From a bacterium (lineage in GTDB: Bacteria > Zixibacteria > MSB-5A5 > CAIYYT01), in contig JADJGC010000002.1 of NCBI GenBank assembly GCA_016708315.1, forward strand, positions 372,001 through 436,000: a DNA stretch of 64,000 bases. The letters run 5' to 3'. Position numbers and translations under genes: made by a program. Shown piece after piece: positions 51,412 through 60,195 of the stretch. The notes beneath the pieces are model-generated. The model ran no database searches. It saw only the letters and a list, made by a program, of their open reading frames with translations, and was not told the origin of the DNA. How positions within the stretch are numbered: position 1 is the stretch's first letter; every line of letters begins with the position of its first letter.

Positions 51412-52803
51412 TTACTTCAAGGAAACTGCCCGGAGCATATTGAGTCCCGACTCACCAACAGTGTATCCGCTCTGATAGGATGAGTCGAGTACGTTTCCGT
51501 TGGTGTCAAGGAACTCAATTAGTAGATCATAGCTTCCCGGTTCGACTTCGAAGTCACCGACATAGATATAGCTCGGCAGTAGTCGAGAACAGCGCAGGTC
51601 GGCATTTTCAATTACATCGGTACCGACATCGACAGCTGCCTTTAGCAGCCACGCGCCGAAGTTGCTGTCGTTTTTCTTGTCGATATCTTCTTTGAGCTTG
51701 TGCGCGGATAGCCCTTTGATTAGTGCGCGGGCGACGGTGCGGACATAGATGAGCGTCTTCTTGGGCTCAAAGACTTCGGCTGCAACGCGATTGACATCTT
51801 CGATCATCTGCAAGTGACCAAGAAGTTTACCGTCGGCAGAGACGCGGATTCGCTCGATCCTGCTGGAACCAGCTGAGATGACAGGAATCGCGAATTTGAA
51901 GTAGTAGTCCTCTGAGATGGGCAACATGAAGTGGCCGTATTCGGTGCTGTTAGGGCCGGCGCCGTCATACATGATTTGGACCAAGTTCAACTGCTTGTCA
52001 GTGCGGATGCGCAGCTTAAGATCATTTTTGACCGGAGAGGTGCCCGTCAATGCGATGACGCTGAGAATTGTCTTGCCTTCGGAGGTATACTTGACCTCAG
52101 GCGCTGAAAAGTCATAAATCTGCGGCTGAGTGGTGAATGCTTCCTTTAGGAGGTCATGGTCGATGCGTGCATCGTCAAGTTTGCCTTCAGCGGCATACAT
52201 GTGCAGGCTGAGGTATCGAGCGAAGGCACTGTTGCTGAATCGCAGCGGTTTGAAGTCGTAAGGAAGGTCAACTTGACTGCTGTCGGATTGGGCGCCGGCG
52301 CGATAGACTTCTGCCGCTTTGAAGTACTTCTGCTCAAGGGATTGCAGTTTTTGATTTGCGCGGCGGACTTCAACGAATGCGTCCTCGATTCGGTCAAGTT
52401 CCGTGTAGTTCAAGGCATTGATCAAATTGGTGTATATGATCTCGTGGTCTTCGCCGGAATACTCCAGAACATTGTCATTCAGCAACAAAGAAGCTTCTGC
52501 ACGGCTAATGCTTCGGGTGAATAGCTCTTCGGCTGCAAGTTCAGCTTGAGCAAGTCGATCTATACTCACCTGAAAACTGTCGGCATAGTGGTGTGCCAAG
52601 CCGGCATCAAGAAAATACAGGAACCGATCTTTGTCGGGATACTTCCCCGCTGTATATGCCTGCTCGATCGCGTTAGCCGCGAGCGCGTATTCGCCCTCGT
52701 TCAAATCGCGCTGAATAGGCTCATAGAATTTGGTTTGAGTCGAGAGCGACGCACAACTTACGAGGAGTGAAACTATGACGAATACAATCGGGGCAAGAAT
52801 CAT
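51412..52803 (-). CDS. COG3014-like lipoprotein of unknown function
   Basis: 463 aa. Lipoprotein signal 'IVSLLVSCASL' with Cys near residue 17. The N-terminal half is TPR-like ('LNEGEYALAANAIEQAYTAG', 'INALNYTELDRIEDAFVEVR'), the C-terminal half beta-rich. I recall COG3014 proteins next to lpoB in other genomes, as here, so an envelope or peptidoglycan-related function is likely. ATG 52803 lies in the loop of a 13-bp hairpin; GTG 52833 overlapping lpoB is the alternative. Confidence 0.82.
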   Translation of the reverse strand: MILAPIVFVIVSLLVSCASLSTQTKFYEPIQRDLNEGEYALAANAIEQAYTAGKYPDKDRFLYFLDAGLAHHYADSFQVSIDRLAQAELAAEELFTRSISRAEASLLLNDNVLEYSGEDHEIIYTNLINALNYTELDRIEDAFVEVRRANQKLQSLEQKYFKAAEVYRAGAQSDSSQVDLPYDFKPLRFSNSAFARYLSLHMYAAEGKLDDARIDHDLLKEAFTTQPQIYDFSAPEVKYTSEGKTILSVIALTGTSPVKNDLKLRIRTDKQLNLVQIMYDGAGPNSTEYGHFMLPISEDYYFKFAIPVISAGSSRIERIRVSADGKLLGHLQMIEDVNRVAAEVFEPKKTLIYVRTVARALIKGLSAHKLKEDIDKKNDSNFGAWLLKAAVDVGTDVIENADLRCSRLLPSYIYVGDFEVEPGSYDLLIEFLDTNGNVLDSSYQSGYTVGESGLNMLRAVSLK

Positions 52804-52815
52804 CTTGCCCCGATT
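52786..52815. promoter_or_regulatory. 13-bp perfect hairpin over the start of the COG3014-like gene
   Basis: AATCGGGGCAAGA (52786-52798) and TCTTGCCCCGATT (52803-52815) with a 4-base loop. In the minus-strand mRNA the presumed Shine-Dalgarno (GGGGCAAG) is in the stem and the ATG at its apex, so the hairpin would hide the start. No T-run follows. It sits just after the lpoB stop. Confidence 0.7.
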
Positions 52816-52826
52816 TGATCGGCTTT

Positions 52827-53426
52827 CTACCACTTAGTCTTGCCCTGGGAAATGCCCTTCTTGATCTTCTTGGTGCCAATCCAAACTTTGAGGTTGGATT
52901 CAACATTAATCAATTCCAGATCGGTTTGATAGAAGACGACTGACTTGCCGCCTTCTTGATCCGTGATTGATTTGACGGAACCAAGGAGAATAAAATCAGC
53001 GCCGATCTCTTCGCGAAGGCGTTTGCGCGTCTCCTCGGACGCCCAATCAATTTGGTCCTGGCGTTCAGAGCGGACGTCGCCGCGCTGATCGGGACTAGCA
53101 ACGAATTGAACTTTGCCCGAGTTAATGAGCTCGCGCTCGAAGTCCTTCGTGAACGTTTCCGTGTCGATATGTTCGGAGCTATTGTTGCGAATGCGACCGA
53201 CGGTGACAACTGGCTTTTTGGATACTGCAGCAACAAAATCGCTTGACCACGGCTTTTCAAGGCAGTCCTTGATCATCTCTTCGGCGACAAGACGGGCATC
53301 GGTGTCGTTCCAGCGGCCGCTGAGATCGGTAGTGCTGGATGGATCGAGACGGGCGACTTCCTTACCGGAGCTGCATCCGATGACGGTTAATGCAGCGACG
53401 ACGGCAAGCAGAGAGAAAAACTTCAT
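52827..53426 (-). CDS. LpoB-like lipoprotein (penicillin-binding protein activator)
   Basis: 199 aa. Lipobox 'LTVIGC' (Cys18). The folded domain ('WNDTDARLVAEEMIKDCL', 'VVTVGRIRNNSSEHIDTETF', 'GADFILLGSVKSITDQEGG', 'YQTDLELINVESNLKVWIGT') matches LpoB, an outer-membrane activator of PBP1b peptidoglycan synthase. GAAGGAG before ATG. First of a two-gene operon with the COG3014-like gene. Confidence 0.9.
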   Translation of the reverse strand: MKFFSLLAVVAALTVIGCSSGKEVARLDPSSTTDLSGRWNDTDARLVAEEMIKDCLEKPWSSDFVAAVSKKPVVTVGRIRNNSSEHIDTETFTKDFERELINSGKVQFVASPDQRGDVRSERQDQIDWASEETRKRLREEIGADFILLGSVKSITDQEGGKSVVFYQTDLELINVESNLKVWIGTKKIKKGISQGKTKW

Positions 53427-53473
53427 TTTGTGACTCCTTCAGTGTATAGAAATTCTTAGAACACTTATACGCG

Positions 53474-53502
53474 AAAATATCATCCCTTAATACGAAATTC
53501 AA
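53474..53502 (-). promoter_or_regulatory. candidate sigma-70 promoter for lpoB
   Basis: On the minus strand TTGAAT, 17-base spacer, TATTTT. Start near 53467, about 40 bases before the ATG. Confidence 0.45.
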
Positions 53503-53539
53503 CTAAATCGATTTGTGTGGAGTAGTGAAGAATTTCCAA

Positions 53540-54223
53540 TCAAGCCCGACTTGATTTGTCGGCAATTGATTGGATTTGATCGGACTCGTAGATGTGAACA
53601 CCGGGAGTGGCAAGCTGGGCAACTTGCAACATGACTCTTGCTACGTCGGCGGCCAGTATTGCTCGATACTTTTTCAATGGGCCAACCAATAGAAAGGCTA
53701 TTGCTCGCGAAAATACAACTCCGACTCGCTCGCGTAACCGTTCATTCGAGCGCTTGCCGTCGAGCATTGCCGGCCGGAGAATATGCAGTGACGCGAACGG
53801 CAATTGAGCCAGCGCCTGCTCGAGTTCGCCTTTGACGCGAAGGTAGAAAGCGGAGGATTCTTTGTTGGCGCCGACGGATGAAATGAGCACCATTTGGCGC
53901 GCGCCATTTTTGACGGCAATCTCGGCGACAGACAGTGGGTAGTTGAAGTCAACAGTTCGAAACTTCTCCTTCGATCCGGCGTGTCGAATGGTGGTGCCGA
54001 TTGCGCAGTAGACATCGTCGGCTTTAAGTTGACTCTCAATTGGAGAGAGGTTTTCGAAGTCTGTAATGATGTTGATCAACTTTGGGTGCGACCGATCGAG
54101 TGGTCGCCGTGACACAGCAATGACACGATCGTATTGTTCCCCCGCGAGGAGAAGATCCAAGCAAAGAGAACCGACAAGGCCGGTTGAACCGAGAATGAGA
54201 GCTGTTTTGCCTAGATAAGTCAT
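53540..54223 (-). CDS. NAD(P)-binding protein, HTATIP2/TIP30-like
   Basis: 227 aa atypical short-chain reductase. Rossmann motif 'ALILGSTGLVGSLCLDLLL', 'DDVYCAIGTTIRHAGSKEKF' and 'VLISSVGANKESSAFYLRVKGELEQ' (the Y-x3-K pair) are typical of the HTATIP2-like group. Start at ATG 54223 just before the Rossmann strand; two further in-frame starts lie upstream. Substrate unknown. Confidence 0.88.
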   Translation of the reverse strand: MTYLGKTALILGSTGLVGSLCLDLLLAGEQYDRVIAVSRRPLDRSHPKLINIITDFENLSPIESQLKADDVYCAIGTTIRHAGSKEKFRTVDFNYPLSVAEIAVKNGARQMVLISSVGANKESSAFYLRVKGELEQALAQLPFASLHILRPAMLDGKRSNERLRERVGVVFSRAIAFLLVGPLKKYRAILAADVARVMLQVAQLATPGVHIYESDQIQSIADKSSRA

Positions 54224-54496
54224 TGCCATCCACCAAAAGTCGCCCAAAATTGTCAATTTTCTAAATCAACCCTGAGTTCAGAAGATCGCTCCAGGATTAC
54301 TGGAACGCGAAGAAATGTGATAATTGTATTGTCAAATGTCAACAAGTTAGGTTCATTAGGTGTATGTTTTAATGGGAACACGGTTGTGTTCCAACGGACT
54401 ATTGTTTGCAGGCACCTAGATTAGGCGGATCGAGTGATTTAGCGGAACTTGTTGCGCTGCGAATGGAATCGACCACTCTTCGCTTTGGAGATATTA

Positions 54497-55528
54497 ATGG
54501 AACTAAATGTGCCTGCTGACAAAACGCCTCAACAAGATTTTCGCCTTCAGAAGATAGTATCCCGACATCAAAAACCGAGTCGCCTGCGCAGCAGTTGGCA
54601 ATTGATCAATTCCATAGGTCCCTATTTGGGATTGGTGGTACTGATGTACTATTCATTGGAAATGAGCTATTGGGTTACGCTCGGACTTGCCGTACTTGCG
54701 GCAGGATTTCTGATTCGCACTTTCATTATATTCCACGACTGCGGGCACGGTTCGTTTTTCAAGTCGAAGAAGGCAATGAATTTCTGGGGCGCAATCACGG
54801 GCGTTATTACTTTCACTCCCTACTATTCATGGAATATGCGTCACGCCATTCATCATGCAACGTCCGGCGACCTTGACCAGCGCGGTGTCGGCGATGTTTG
54901 GACGATGACGGTAAAAGAATATCTCGAGGCGGCACCAATGGATCGATTCAAGTATAGATTTTACCGTCATCCGTTGGGTATGTTCATCTTAGGACCACTT
55001 CAGGTGCTGCTCATCAAGAATCGTCGTGTTCCCAAGGATGCGACCCCTCAGGAGCGCAGCAGTATTTTGTGGACGAATGCGGCTCTTGCGGTTATTGTGG
55101 CCGTCGCGGCTTTGACCATCGGTATCAAGGCATATCTTTTGATTCAAGTTCCGATTATCTTGATTGGGCTCTCACTTGGAATCTGGCTCTTTTACGTTCA
55201 GCATCAATTCGAAGGTGTTTACTGGGAGCGCTCGGAAAACTGGGATTATGTAACGGCGTCACTGGAAGGCAGTTCGTATTACAAGCTGCCAAGAGTGTTC
55301 CAGTGGTTCACCGGCAATATTGGATTTCATCACATTCATCATCTCAATGAGAGAATTCCGAATTACAACCTGCCGCGGTGTCATGCGGCAATCGAAGAGC
55401 TTAAGCCGATTCCGACAATTACGTTCTTCAAGAGCTTGAAGGCGATGCGGTACAGATTGTGGGATGAAGAAAACCGTCAATTGGTTGGTTTTGGGCATCT
55501 TCGCAATCTTGAGACAGCCAAGTCGTAG
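54497..55528 (+). CDS. membrane fatty acid desaturase
   Basis: 343 aa di-iron desaturase. The three His boxes are H80-DCG-H84, H116-AIHH-120 and 'HHIHHL' in the last third; two pairs of membrane helices surround them (about 38-78, 95-112, 200-245). Order and box spacing match acyl-lipid (delta-12-like) desaturases that introduce double bases into membrane fatty acids. GGAGAT before ATG 54497. A DUF4157 gene follows after 31 bases. Confidence 0.92.
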   Translation: MELNVPADKTPQQDFRLQKIVSRHQKPSRLRSSWQLINSIGPYLGLVVLMYYSLEMSYWVTLGLAVLAAGFLIRTFIIFHDCGHGSFFKSKKAMNFWGAITGVITFTPYYSWNMRHAIHHATSGDLDQRGVGDVWTMTVKEYLEAAPMDRFKYRFYRHPLGMFILGPLQVLLIKNRRVPKDATPQERSSILWTNAALAVIVAVAALTIGIKAYLLIQVPIILIGLSLGIWLFYVQHQFEGVYWERSENWDYVTASLEGSSYYKLPRVFQWFTGNIGFHHIHHLNERIPNYNLPRCHAAIEELKPIPTITFFKSLKAMRYRLWDEENRQLVGFGHLRNLETAKS

Positions 55529-55559
55529 TGCAGATACACATCAGATCGGAGAAGAGTCT

Positions 55560-55940
55560 ATGTTGCGAAAATACGATCCTTTAGTGCCTGCGGATATTAG
55601 GCAATTCTCTCAGGAGATTGCCTGGCTGACGACCAGCGGACCAGTTGGCGCCGAAATTGCTGCTCGCTATATTCGGGAGTTGAGTGGGACACCGGACGGA
55701 CAGGCTTTGCTGCGCGAAGCGCGCCTTTCGGCAAAGACACAAGCTGAAGCTTTTGGAGTCAGCTTTTCAAATGTTAAGGTACACACCGATTCGAATTCTG
55801 ACGGACTGAACAAAGCAATCTCGGCACACGCGTTCGCAACGGGCACTCAAGTAGCATTTGGTTCAACTCCACATGCGGATCTACTTGCGCACGAACTGAC
55901 TCACGTGATTCAACAGGGTCACGCAAAGGGAAAGCCGTAG
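55560..55940 (+). CDS. DUF4157 protein with HExxH motif
   Basis: 126 aa. 'VSFSNVKVHTDSNSDGLNKA', 'AHAFATGTQVAFG' and the metalloprotease-like H111-E-L-T-H115 ('LLAHELTHVIQQG') are the DUF4157 core, best known from extracellular contractile injection system loci. No such apparatus is in the window, and the protein is little more than the domain. GGAGAAGAG precedes ATG 55560; the frame is open earlier but overlaps the desaturase. Confidence 0.88.
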   Translation: MLRKYDPLVPADIRQFSQEIAWLTTSGPVGAEIAARYIRELSGTPDGQALLREARLSAKTQAEAFGVSFSNVKVHTDSNSDGLNKAISAHAFATGTQVAFGSTPHADLLAHELTHVIQQGHAKGKP

Positions 55941-55975
55941 CGCAACTTCGATAAACCTCAGATTGATCTCAACAA

Positions 55976-56014
55976 AACAAAAACGCCGTCAGGAGTACGA
56001 CTCTTGACGGCGTT
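55976..56014 (-). terminator. terminator after the Cys-rich protein genes
   Basis: Perfect 10-bp stem AACGCCGTCA/TGACGGCGTT (55982-55991, 56005-56014), 13-base loop; on the minus strand followed by TTTGTTTTG. Confidence 0.82.
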
Positions 56015-56029
56015 GGCATGAGTGAACGG

Positions 56030-56398
56030 TTAGTTAAGCTGGGCGACTTCAGAAGTCTCGACCGCGTCCGCTACTCGCGTACACGAGCTCGGGCGTGGCG
56101 CGCATTCCCTTGACGCAACCTTGACACATGCTGATTCGCATCCGGAATTTGAGACAACGGATGCCTGAACAACATCAGCAGAACCGCCAACAGCGCAACG
56201 ACCCGGAGGGCAATCAGAAGGATCGCATGGCATTGGACAATCTGCCGGGTCGCAAGGTTCGCAGCAATCGACAGCCGAGTTGTCTGCGACCGTGATAGCG
56301 TTGGCTTCAATGCTGAACTGCGAGAAGACGAAAGCCAGCGCGAGCGCTGCGAGGATCGGCAGCCACGTACGGCTCACTGTGAAGGTGAATTTCTTCAT
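56030..56398 (-). CDS. small secreted Cys-rich protein
   Basis: 122 aa. Signal peptide to about residue 33 (FSIEANA), then a dense Cys/Pro/Asp segment 'CCEPCDPADCPMPCDPSDCP' and further Cys pairs ('GCESACVKVASRECAPRPSSC'). About thirteen Cys in 90 residues. Metal binding or disulfide-knotted structure are possible; no family recognised. GGAGAA before ATG 56398. A second Cys-rich secreted protein gene lies 94 bases upstream. Confidence 0.68.
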   Translation of the reverse strand: MKKFTFTVSRTWLPILAALALAFVFSQFSIEANAITVADNSAVDCCEPCDPADCPMPCDPSDCPPGRCAVGGSADVVQASVVSNSGCESACVKVASRECAPRPSSCTRVADAVETSEVAQLN

Positions 56399-56492
56399 TG
56401 AATATTCTCCATCAAACAAAGTTATACGCATTGCCATCTGCGGCACTTCCGCAGTGGACAAATTCAAGTATGTAACTGGGATTGATGGAATT

Positions 56493-56945
56493 CTAAATTC
56501 TGAGCACTGTGGTAGAGATAATGCTTGCATGCAGTGTCGATACAGGAGCATCGGCACGATAGAAACAGAAGCTCTGTGGTATAATCCGATTGCCGACCAA
56601 CAACGTTGGAGTTGTCAGCGGGACATCCTTAAGGTGTCGAAAGTTCTCTATAGTGGCGGGCGTTTTGACCGGTGCCGGACAATCAACAGCACAACGAATG
56701 CTGTTCTGTGTTCCATACGCTCCGGAACAGACTGCCAGCGGTTCAGTGCTTTCGCAGACTACCTCGCATTTGGCCTCACAAGGAACCGAACAACAGGATG
56801 ATTCCTCGGCGATTTCATGGCCACAAATCGAAGTGCAGATGTCTTCAGCACCGAAGCCAAAGCAGACCGCAGGACACAGTACGGCAAACAAAAACGAAAA
56901 CAAGCTGTAGCAGACGATTGTGGCTGTCGAAACAATAGAGTTCAT
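56493..56945 (-). CDS. second secreted Cys-rich protein
   Basis: 150 aa. Hydrophobic N-terminus (about 5-28, 'ATIVCYSLFSFLFAVLCPAV'), then 'CTSICGHEIAEESSCCSVPC' and 'EAKCEVVCESTEPLAVCSG', and 'RCAVDCPAP'. The last 55 residues lack Cys. Same strand and style as the downstream neighbour, so the two are probably related in function. No known family; start not well supported by a ribosome-binding site. Confidence 0.55.
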   Translation of the reverse strand: MNSIVSTATIVCYSLFSFLFAVLCPAVCFGFGAEDICTSICGHEIAEESSCCSVPCEAKCEVVCESTEPLAVCSGAYGTQNSIRCAVDCPAPVKTPATIENFRHLKDVPLTTPTLLVGNRIIPQSFCFYRADAPVSTLHASIISTTVLRI

Positions 56946-57000
56946 ATATGGATCTATAATATCTAATAGTACGTCATGCGACCCGAATAGTTGCCGCTAT

Positions 57001-57615
57001 TTATTTCCTCTGGTAGACAGTAGTCAGATATTTTGAATCAAAAAGTGCAGATGGAGCCACAACTGGTTCTTCCAATGGGACGTTCGTCCCATAACGTTCT
57101 CGCAGCTTTGCACTTACGATTGGATGTTCGAGGTCGAAAGAACTCAGTTTCGCAGGCATTGTAAGGTCGAGATCCAGCGCTTCGTGATACAGTTTCCAGA
57201 CCAGTTCCGAGCAATACATCGAGCTATCGGACCAATTGAAGTAGATGTCGTAATGCTTACCCAAGTACAGTTTTCCAACTTCGAGCAAGTCTGCAAGATT
57301 TTCCTTAGTAAGGATTGAGTCGGCCTTGACCAGGCGCTTTGCTACATACTTGCGATTGGCACCGCGCTTTATCCAGATGTTCATTGGAGTGAATTGGACG
57401 GGTTCGATCGCTTCGAGCACAAAGGGCTTGTCATCTTTGATGAATACAACCCCGACGTGGCTATAGGGCGATTTTGTTGCGATCTGAATTGCCTCGCTCT
57501 GGTCAGATTTGAGGGATTGGAACAAGATGTCTCCCGTCTGCGGACGATACCTTTGAGCGCAGGCCGTGGAGGCGACTGCCAACAAAGTCAAAACTAAGCA
57601 AAAGATGTATTTCAT
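57001..57615 (-). CDS. YiiX-like NlpC/P60-superfamily hydrolase
   Basis: 204 aa. Signal peptide 'CLVLTLLAVASTACA'. Permuted papain-like fold: catalytic His53 ('KSPYSHVGVVF') comes before Cys135 ('SSMYCSELVWKLYHEAL'), as in YiiX/YebB. Periplasmic amidase or peptidase of unknown substrate, perhaps acting on peptidoglycan or lipids. Start at ATG 57615 gives a clean signal peptide. Confidence 0.86.
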   Translation of the reverse strand: MKYIFCLVLTLLAVASTACAQRYRPQTGDILFQSLKSDQSEAIQIATKSPYSHVGVVFIKDDKPFVLEAIEPVQFTPMNIWIKRGANRKYVAKRLVKADSILTKENLADLLEVGKLYLGKHYDIYFNWSDSSMYCSELVWKLYHEALDLDLTMPAKLSSFDLEHPIVSAKLRERYGTNVPLEEPVVAPSALFDSKYLTTVYQRK

Positions 57616-57675
57616 ACGGCAATTTGTATACACGAAAATTGCCGGAAAGTTCAGTTTTAACGCTGAGTAATCCTG

Positions 57676-58188
57676 TTACAGCCAAAGCGTCATTTCTTCG
57701 TGGTCGACATATCTGCCGTCAGGGAGTTTATATCCGTGCAGGTTGAGTCCATTGGTGAAGAATCCGAGTGACGTGTAGAGCGTTCGCGCTGCAGTCTGAG
57801 TAACTGCAACAGTCAGGGTCAACATCTCGAGGCCGGGCATCTTGCGAGACTCGTCGATGGTCATATTCATCAACTTCTTGCTGATGCTCTTGCCTCTTCC
57901 CTCAGGCCTGACATAGACCGACCAAATCCAACCGCGATGTCGCTCTTTTGTAGAGTCTTCGCGCCGAAATCCAACGGTGCCGATGAGCCGATCGTTTTCG
58001 AAAGCCGCAAGAACGAATTTCTCGGGATAAACGTCACTGGGTGAAATCCATTCGAGATATTTCTCTTCGGTGGTGGCTGAGACTTCTTCAGGGGTCTGCC
58101 CGAATGCTTCGGGATGTGCGGCGCACATTTCCACGCGCAGTTCGCGGAACGCAGGGGCATCTTCTTTAGTGAGTTTTCGAATTTCCAT
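57676..58188 (-). CDS. GNAT family N-acetyltransferase (copy 1)
   Basis: 170 aa. Motif A 'WSVYVRPEGRGKSISKKLM' binds acetyl-CoA. Begins 'MEIRKLTKEDAPAFRELRVE', closely matching the next gene, with which it is about half identical. ATG 58188 fits the family start; the frame is open upstream. Substrate unknown. Confidence 0.9.
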   Translation of the reverse strand: MEIRKLTKEDAPAFRELRVEMCAAHPEAFGQTPEEVSATTEEKYLEWISPSDVYPEKFVLAAFENDRLIGTVGFRREDSTKERHRGWIWSVYVRPEGRGKSISKKLMNMTIDESRKMPGLEMLTLTVAVTQTAARTLYTSLGFFTNGLNLHGYKLPDGRYVDHEEMTLWL

Positions 58189-58273
58189 AATGGAATGATA
58201 CGAATAGCGAGTGTCGCGGTCAAGGAATGAGTACGGTGTTGGATTCTGCCGGAATGAGCGGTTCATGCCGCTA

Positions 58274-58786
58274 CTACAGCTTCAATACCATGTCTTCGCT
58301 ATCGACGTAGGAGCCGTCGGAGAGCTTGTAGCATCGCCAGACGTTGCCGATTGTCTTGAAGCCAAGTGAAACGTAAAGAGCCTTGGCGCTGGTTTGAGTG
58401 GACGAGACTTCAAGGGTAAGAAACTCGAGTCCCTCCATCGTTCTGGCAGCTTCGATTGTCTGGAGCATCAGGTTCCTGCAGATGCCTCTTCCCCGCTCTT
58501 GAGGACGAACATAGACCGACCAGATCAGCGCACGGTGGCGCAGTTTGAAATGTTCGTCGCGCTGAAATCCGACTACACCGAGAATCTCATTGTCCTGAAG
58601 GCCAGCAAGAATGAATTTCTCCGGAAATACGTCTTGTGGCAGCATCCACTGGAGAAGTTGTTGGTCCGAGGTTGCGGCCGCCTCATCTGAAGTCTGTTCG
58701 AATGCTTCAGGATGGGCGGCACACATCTCGATGCGCAGGTCACGGAATGCAGGTAAATCTTCAGCCGTCAGCTTGCGTATGATCAT
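58274..58786 (-). CDS. GNAT family N-acetyltransferase (copy 2)
   Basis: 170 aa. 'MIIRKLTAEDLPAFRDLRIE', 'MCAAHPEAFEQTSDEAAAT' and motif A 'WSVYVRPQERGRGICRNLM' parallel copy 1 throughout, including 'MCAAHPEAFxQT' word for word. A tandem duplication. It starts just after the stop of the amphi-Trp gene. Confidence 0.9.
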   Translation of the reverse strand: MIIRKLTAEDLPAFRDLRIEMCAAHPEAFEQTSDEAAATSDQQLLQWMLPQDVFPEKFILAGLQDNEILGVVGFQRDEHFKLRHRALIWSVYVRPQERGRGICRNLMLQTIEAARTMEGLEFLTLEVSSTQTSAKALYVSLGFKTIGNVWRCYKLSDGSYVDSEDMVLKL

Positions 58787-58794
58787 CTCTTGAA

Positions 58795-59019
58795 CTACGG
58801 TTTCCAAACTAACTGAAATTCGATTTCTTCGGAATCGCGACTTCTCTCGTGTTCAATGCCGATGACGGCGCCAGCGGGGATTGTTACGCGCTCGCCTGCT
58901 ACCTGAATTCTGAATGACTCGCCTTTTTCAATGCAGTCGGCAAGACGGCGGAGTTTCTCGACGAATCTCTTAGGTGGGTAGTTCTTTTCGATATCGCGTT
59001 TCTTTTTCGCCGTTGCCAT
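58795..59019 (-). CDS. amphi-Trp domain protein
   Basis: 74 aa. 'LRRLADCIEKGESFRIQVAG' and 'RVTIPAGAVIGIEHE...EIEFQLVWKP' match the short amphi-Trp domain. GGAGAA precedes ATG 59019, which is preferred to one 12 codons earlier. Function unknown. Confidence 0.8.
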   Translation of the reverse strand: MATAKKKRDIEKNYPPKRFVEKLRRLADCIEKGESFRIQVAGERVTIPAGAVIGIEHERSRDSEEIEFQLVWKP

Positions 59020-59159
59020 GTGTTCTCCAATTGAATATGTATGGTCATAACTCAATCTTGCAGTCTATACTACGACAAAGATGGTCGATTGTGTTTGTGA
59101 CGCAAGCTGAGAGAAAGAGAATGACTTGACACAACTTGATGAGAGTTGTTCATTTTGAT

Positions 59160-60152
59160 ATGAGACTTAATCAGCTGCCACGATTCCCTATTGCAATCTT
59201 GCCAACAGCCGTCACAAATCTGCGAAGACTCTCCGAACAGCTGGGCGGTCCGACATTGCTGATCAAGCGCGACGACCTGAACGGGCTGGCGTTCGGAGGC
59301 AACAAAACGCGGAAACTCGAATTCCTTGTCGGCGAGGCTTTGGCGCAGGGCTGTGATTGCGTTATCACCGGAGGCGCCGCCCAATCGAATCATTGCCGCC
59401 AGACTGCTGCTGCGGCAACGGCGGCCGGACTCGAATGTCATCTCGTTTTAGGCGGCGAAGAGCCGGATGCGATTACGGGGAATCTTCTGCTCGACCGGCT
59501 GCTTGGTGCGGTTGTTCATTGGAGCGGGCAGTATCGAAAGGGCGAACAAATTCCGCAGATTGCTGAGGAATTGAGATCCCAAGGCAAGAAACCCTACGTC
59601 ATTCCCTATGGCGGATCGAATGCTATCGGGGCGACCGGTTTTGTTGAGGCGATGAGCGAGCTGGCGACACAGCTTGAGTCGGCGAAACAGAGCCTAACGC
59701 ACATAGTTTTTGCTTCGAGTTCGTGTGGTACACAATCCGGGATGGCGGTCGGGGCGCGGCTGTTTTTGCCGGATGTCAAGGTCGTCGGAATCCGCATTGA
59801 CAAGGACGAGACGGAATTGCTATTTGAAGAGCAGATGGTTGCGTTGGCGAATGATACAGCGAAGCATATCGGTGCTGACATGTCGTTTGTGAAGAGCGAC
59901 TTTGATATCAGGGACGGCTATCTCGGCGGAGGGTACGGCGTGGTTGGTGATCTTGAGCGCAACGCGATAAGATTGCTGGCTCGCACCGAAGGGATTCTGC
60001 TTGATCCGGTCTATACGGGACGAGCGTTTGGAGCGATGGTTGATTTGATCAAAAAGGGCGAATTTTCGAAAGATGATCGCGTGTTATTCTGGCATACCGG
60101 CGGGACGCCAGCGCTGTTTTCGTATGCGGGCGAACTGGTTCGATCTCAGTAG
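59160..60152 (+). CDS. D-cysteine desulfhydrase / ACC deaminase family PLP enzyme
   Basis: 330 aa, fold type II PLP enzyme. PLP lysine is Lys49 in 'FGGNKTRKLEFLVGEAL', with 'TGGAAQSNHCRQTAAAA' for the cofactor phosphate and 'HTGGTPALFSYAGEL' near the end. D-cysteine desulfhydrase (to pyruvate, sulfide, ammonia) or a related amino-acid lyase; the deaminase alternative cannot be excluded. Start at ATG 59160 by alignment with the family; 59139 is possible. Confidence 0.92.
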   Translation: MRLNQLPRFPIAILPTAVTNLRRLSEQLGGPTLLIKRDDLNGLAFGGNKTRKLEFLVGEALAQGCDCVITGGAAQSNHCRQTAAAATAAGLECHLVLGGEEPDAITGNLLLDRLLGAVVHWSGQYRKGEQIPQIAEELRSQGKKPYVIPYGGSNAIGATGFVEAMSELATQLESAKQSLTHIVFASSSCGTQSGMAVGARLFLPDVKVVGIRIDKDETELLFEEQMVALANDTAKHIGADMSFVKSDFDIRDGYLGGGYGVVGDLERNAIRLLARTEGILLDPVYTGRAFGAMVDLIKKGEFSKDDRVLFWHTGGTPALFSYAGELVRSQ

Positions 60153-60195
60153 CGCTTCACCAACGCATCAATTGAAATCACTAGAAATTGCTAAA

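Noticed and set aside
56280..56938. Plus-strand frames opposite the Cys-rich genes
   Set aside because: They lack signal sequences or start signals, while the minus-strand frames have signal peptides, and one has a good ribosome-binding site.
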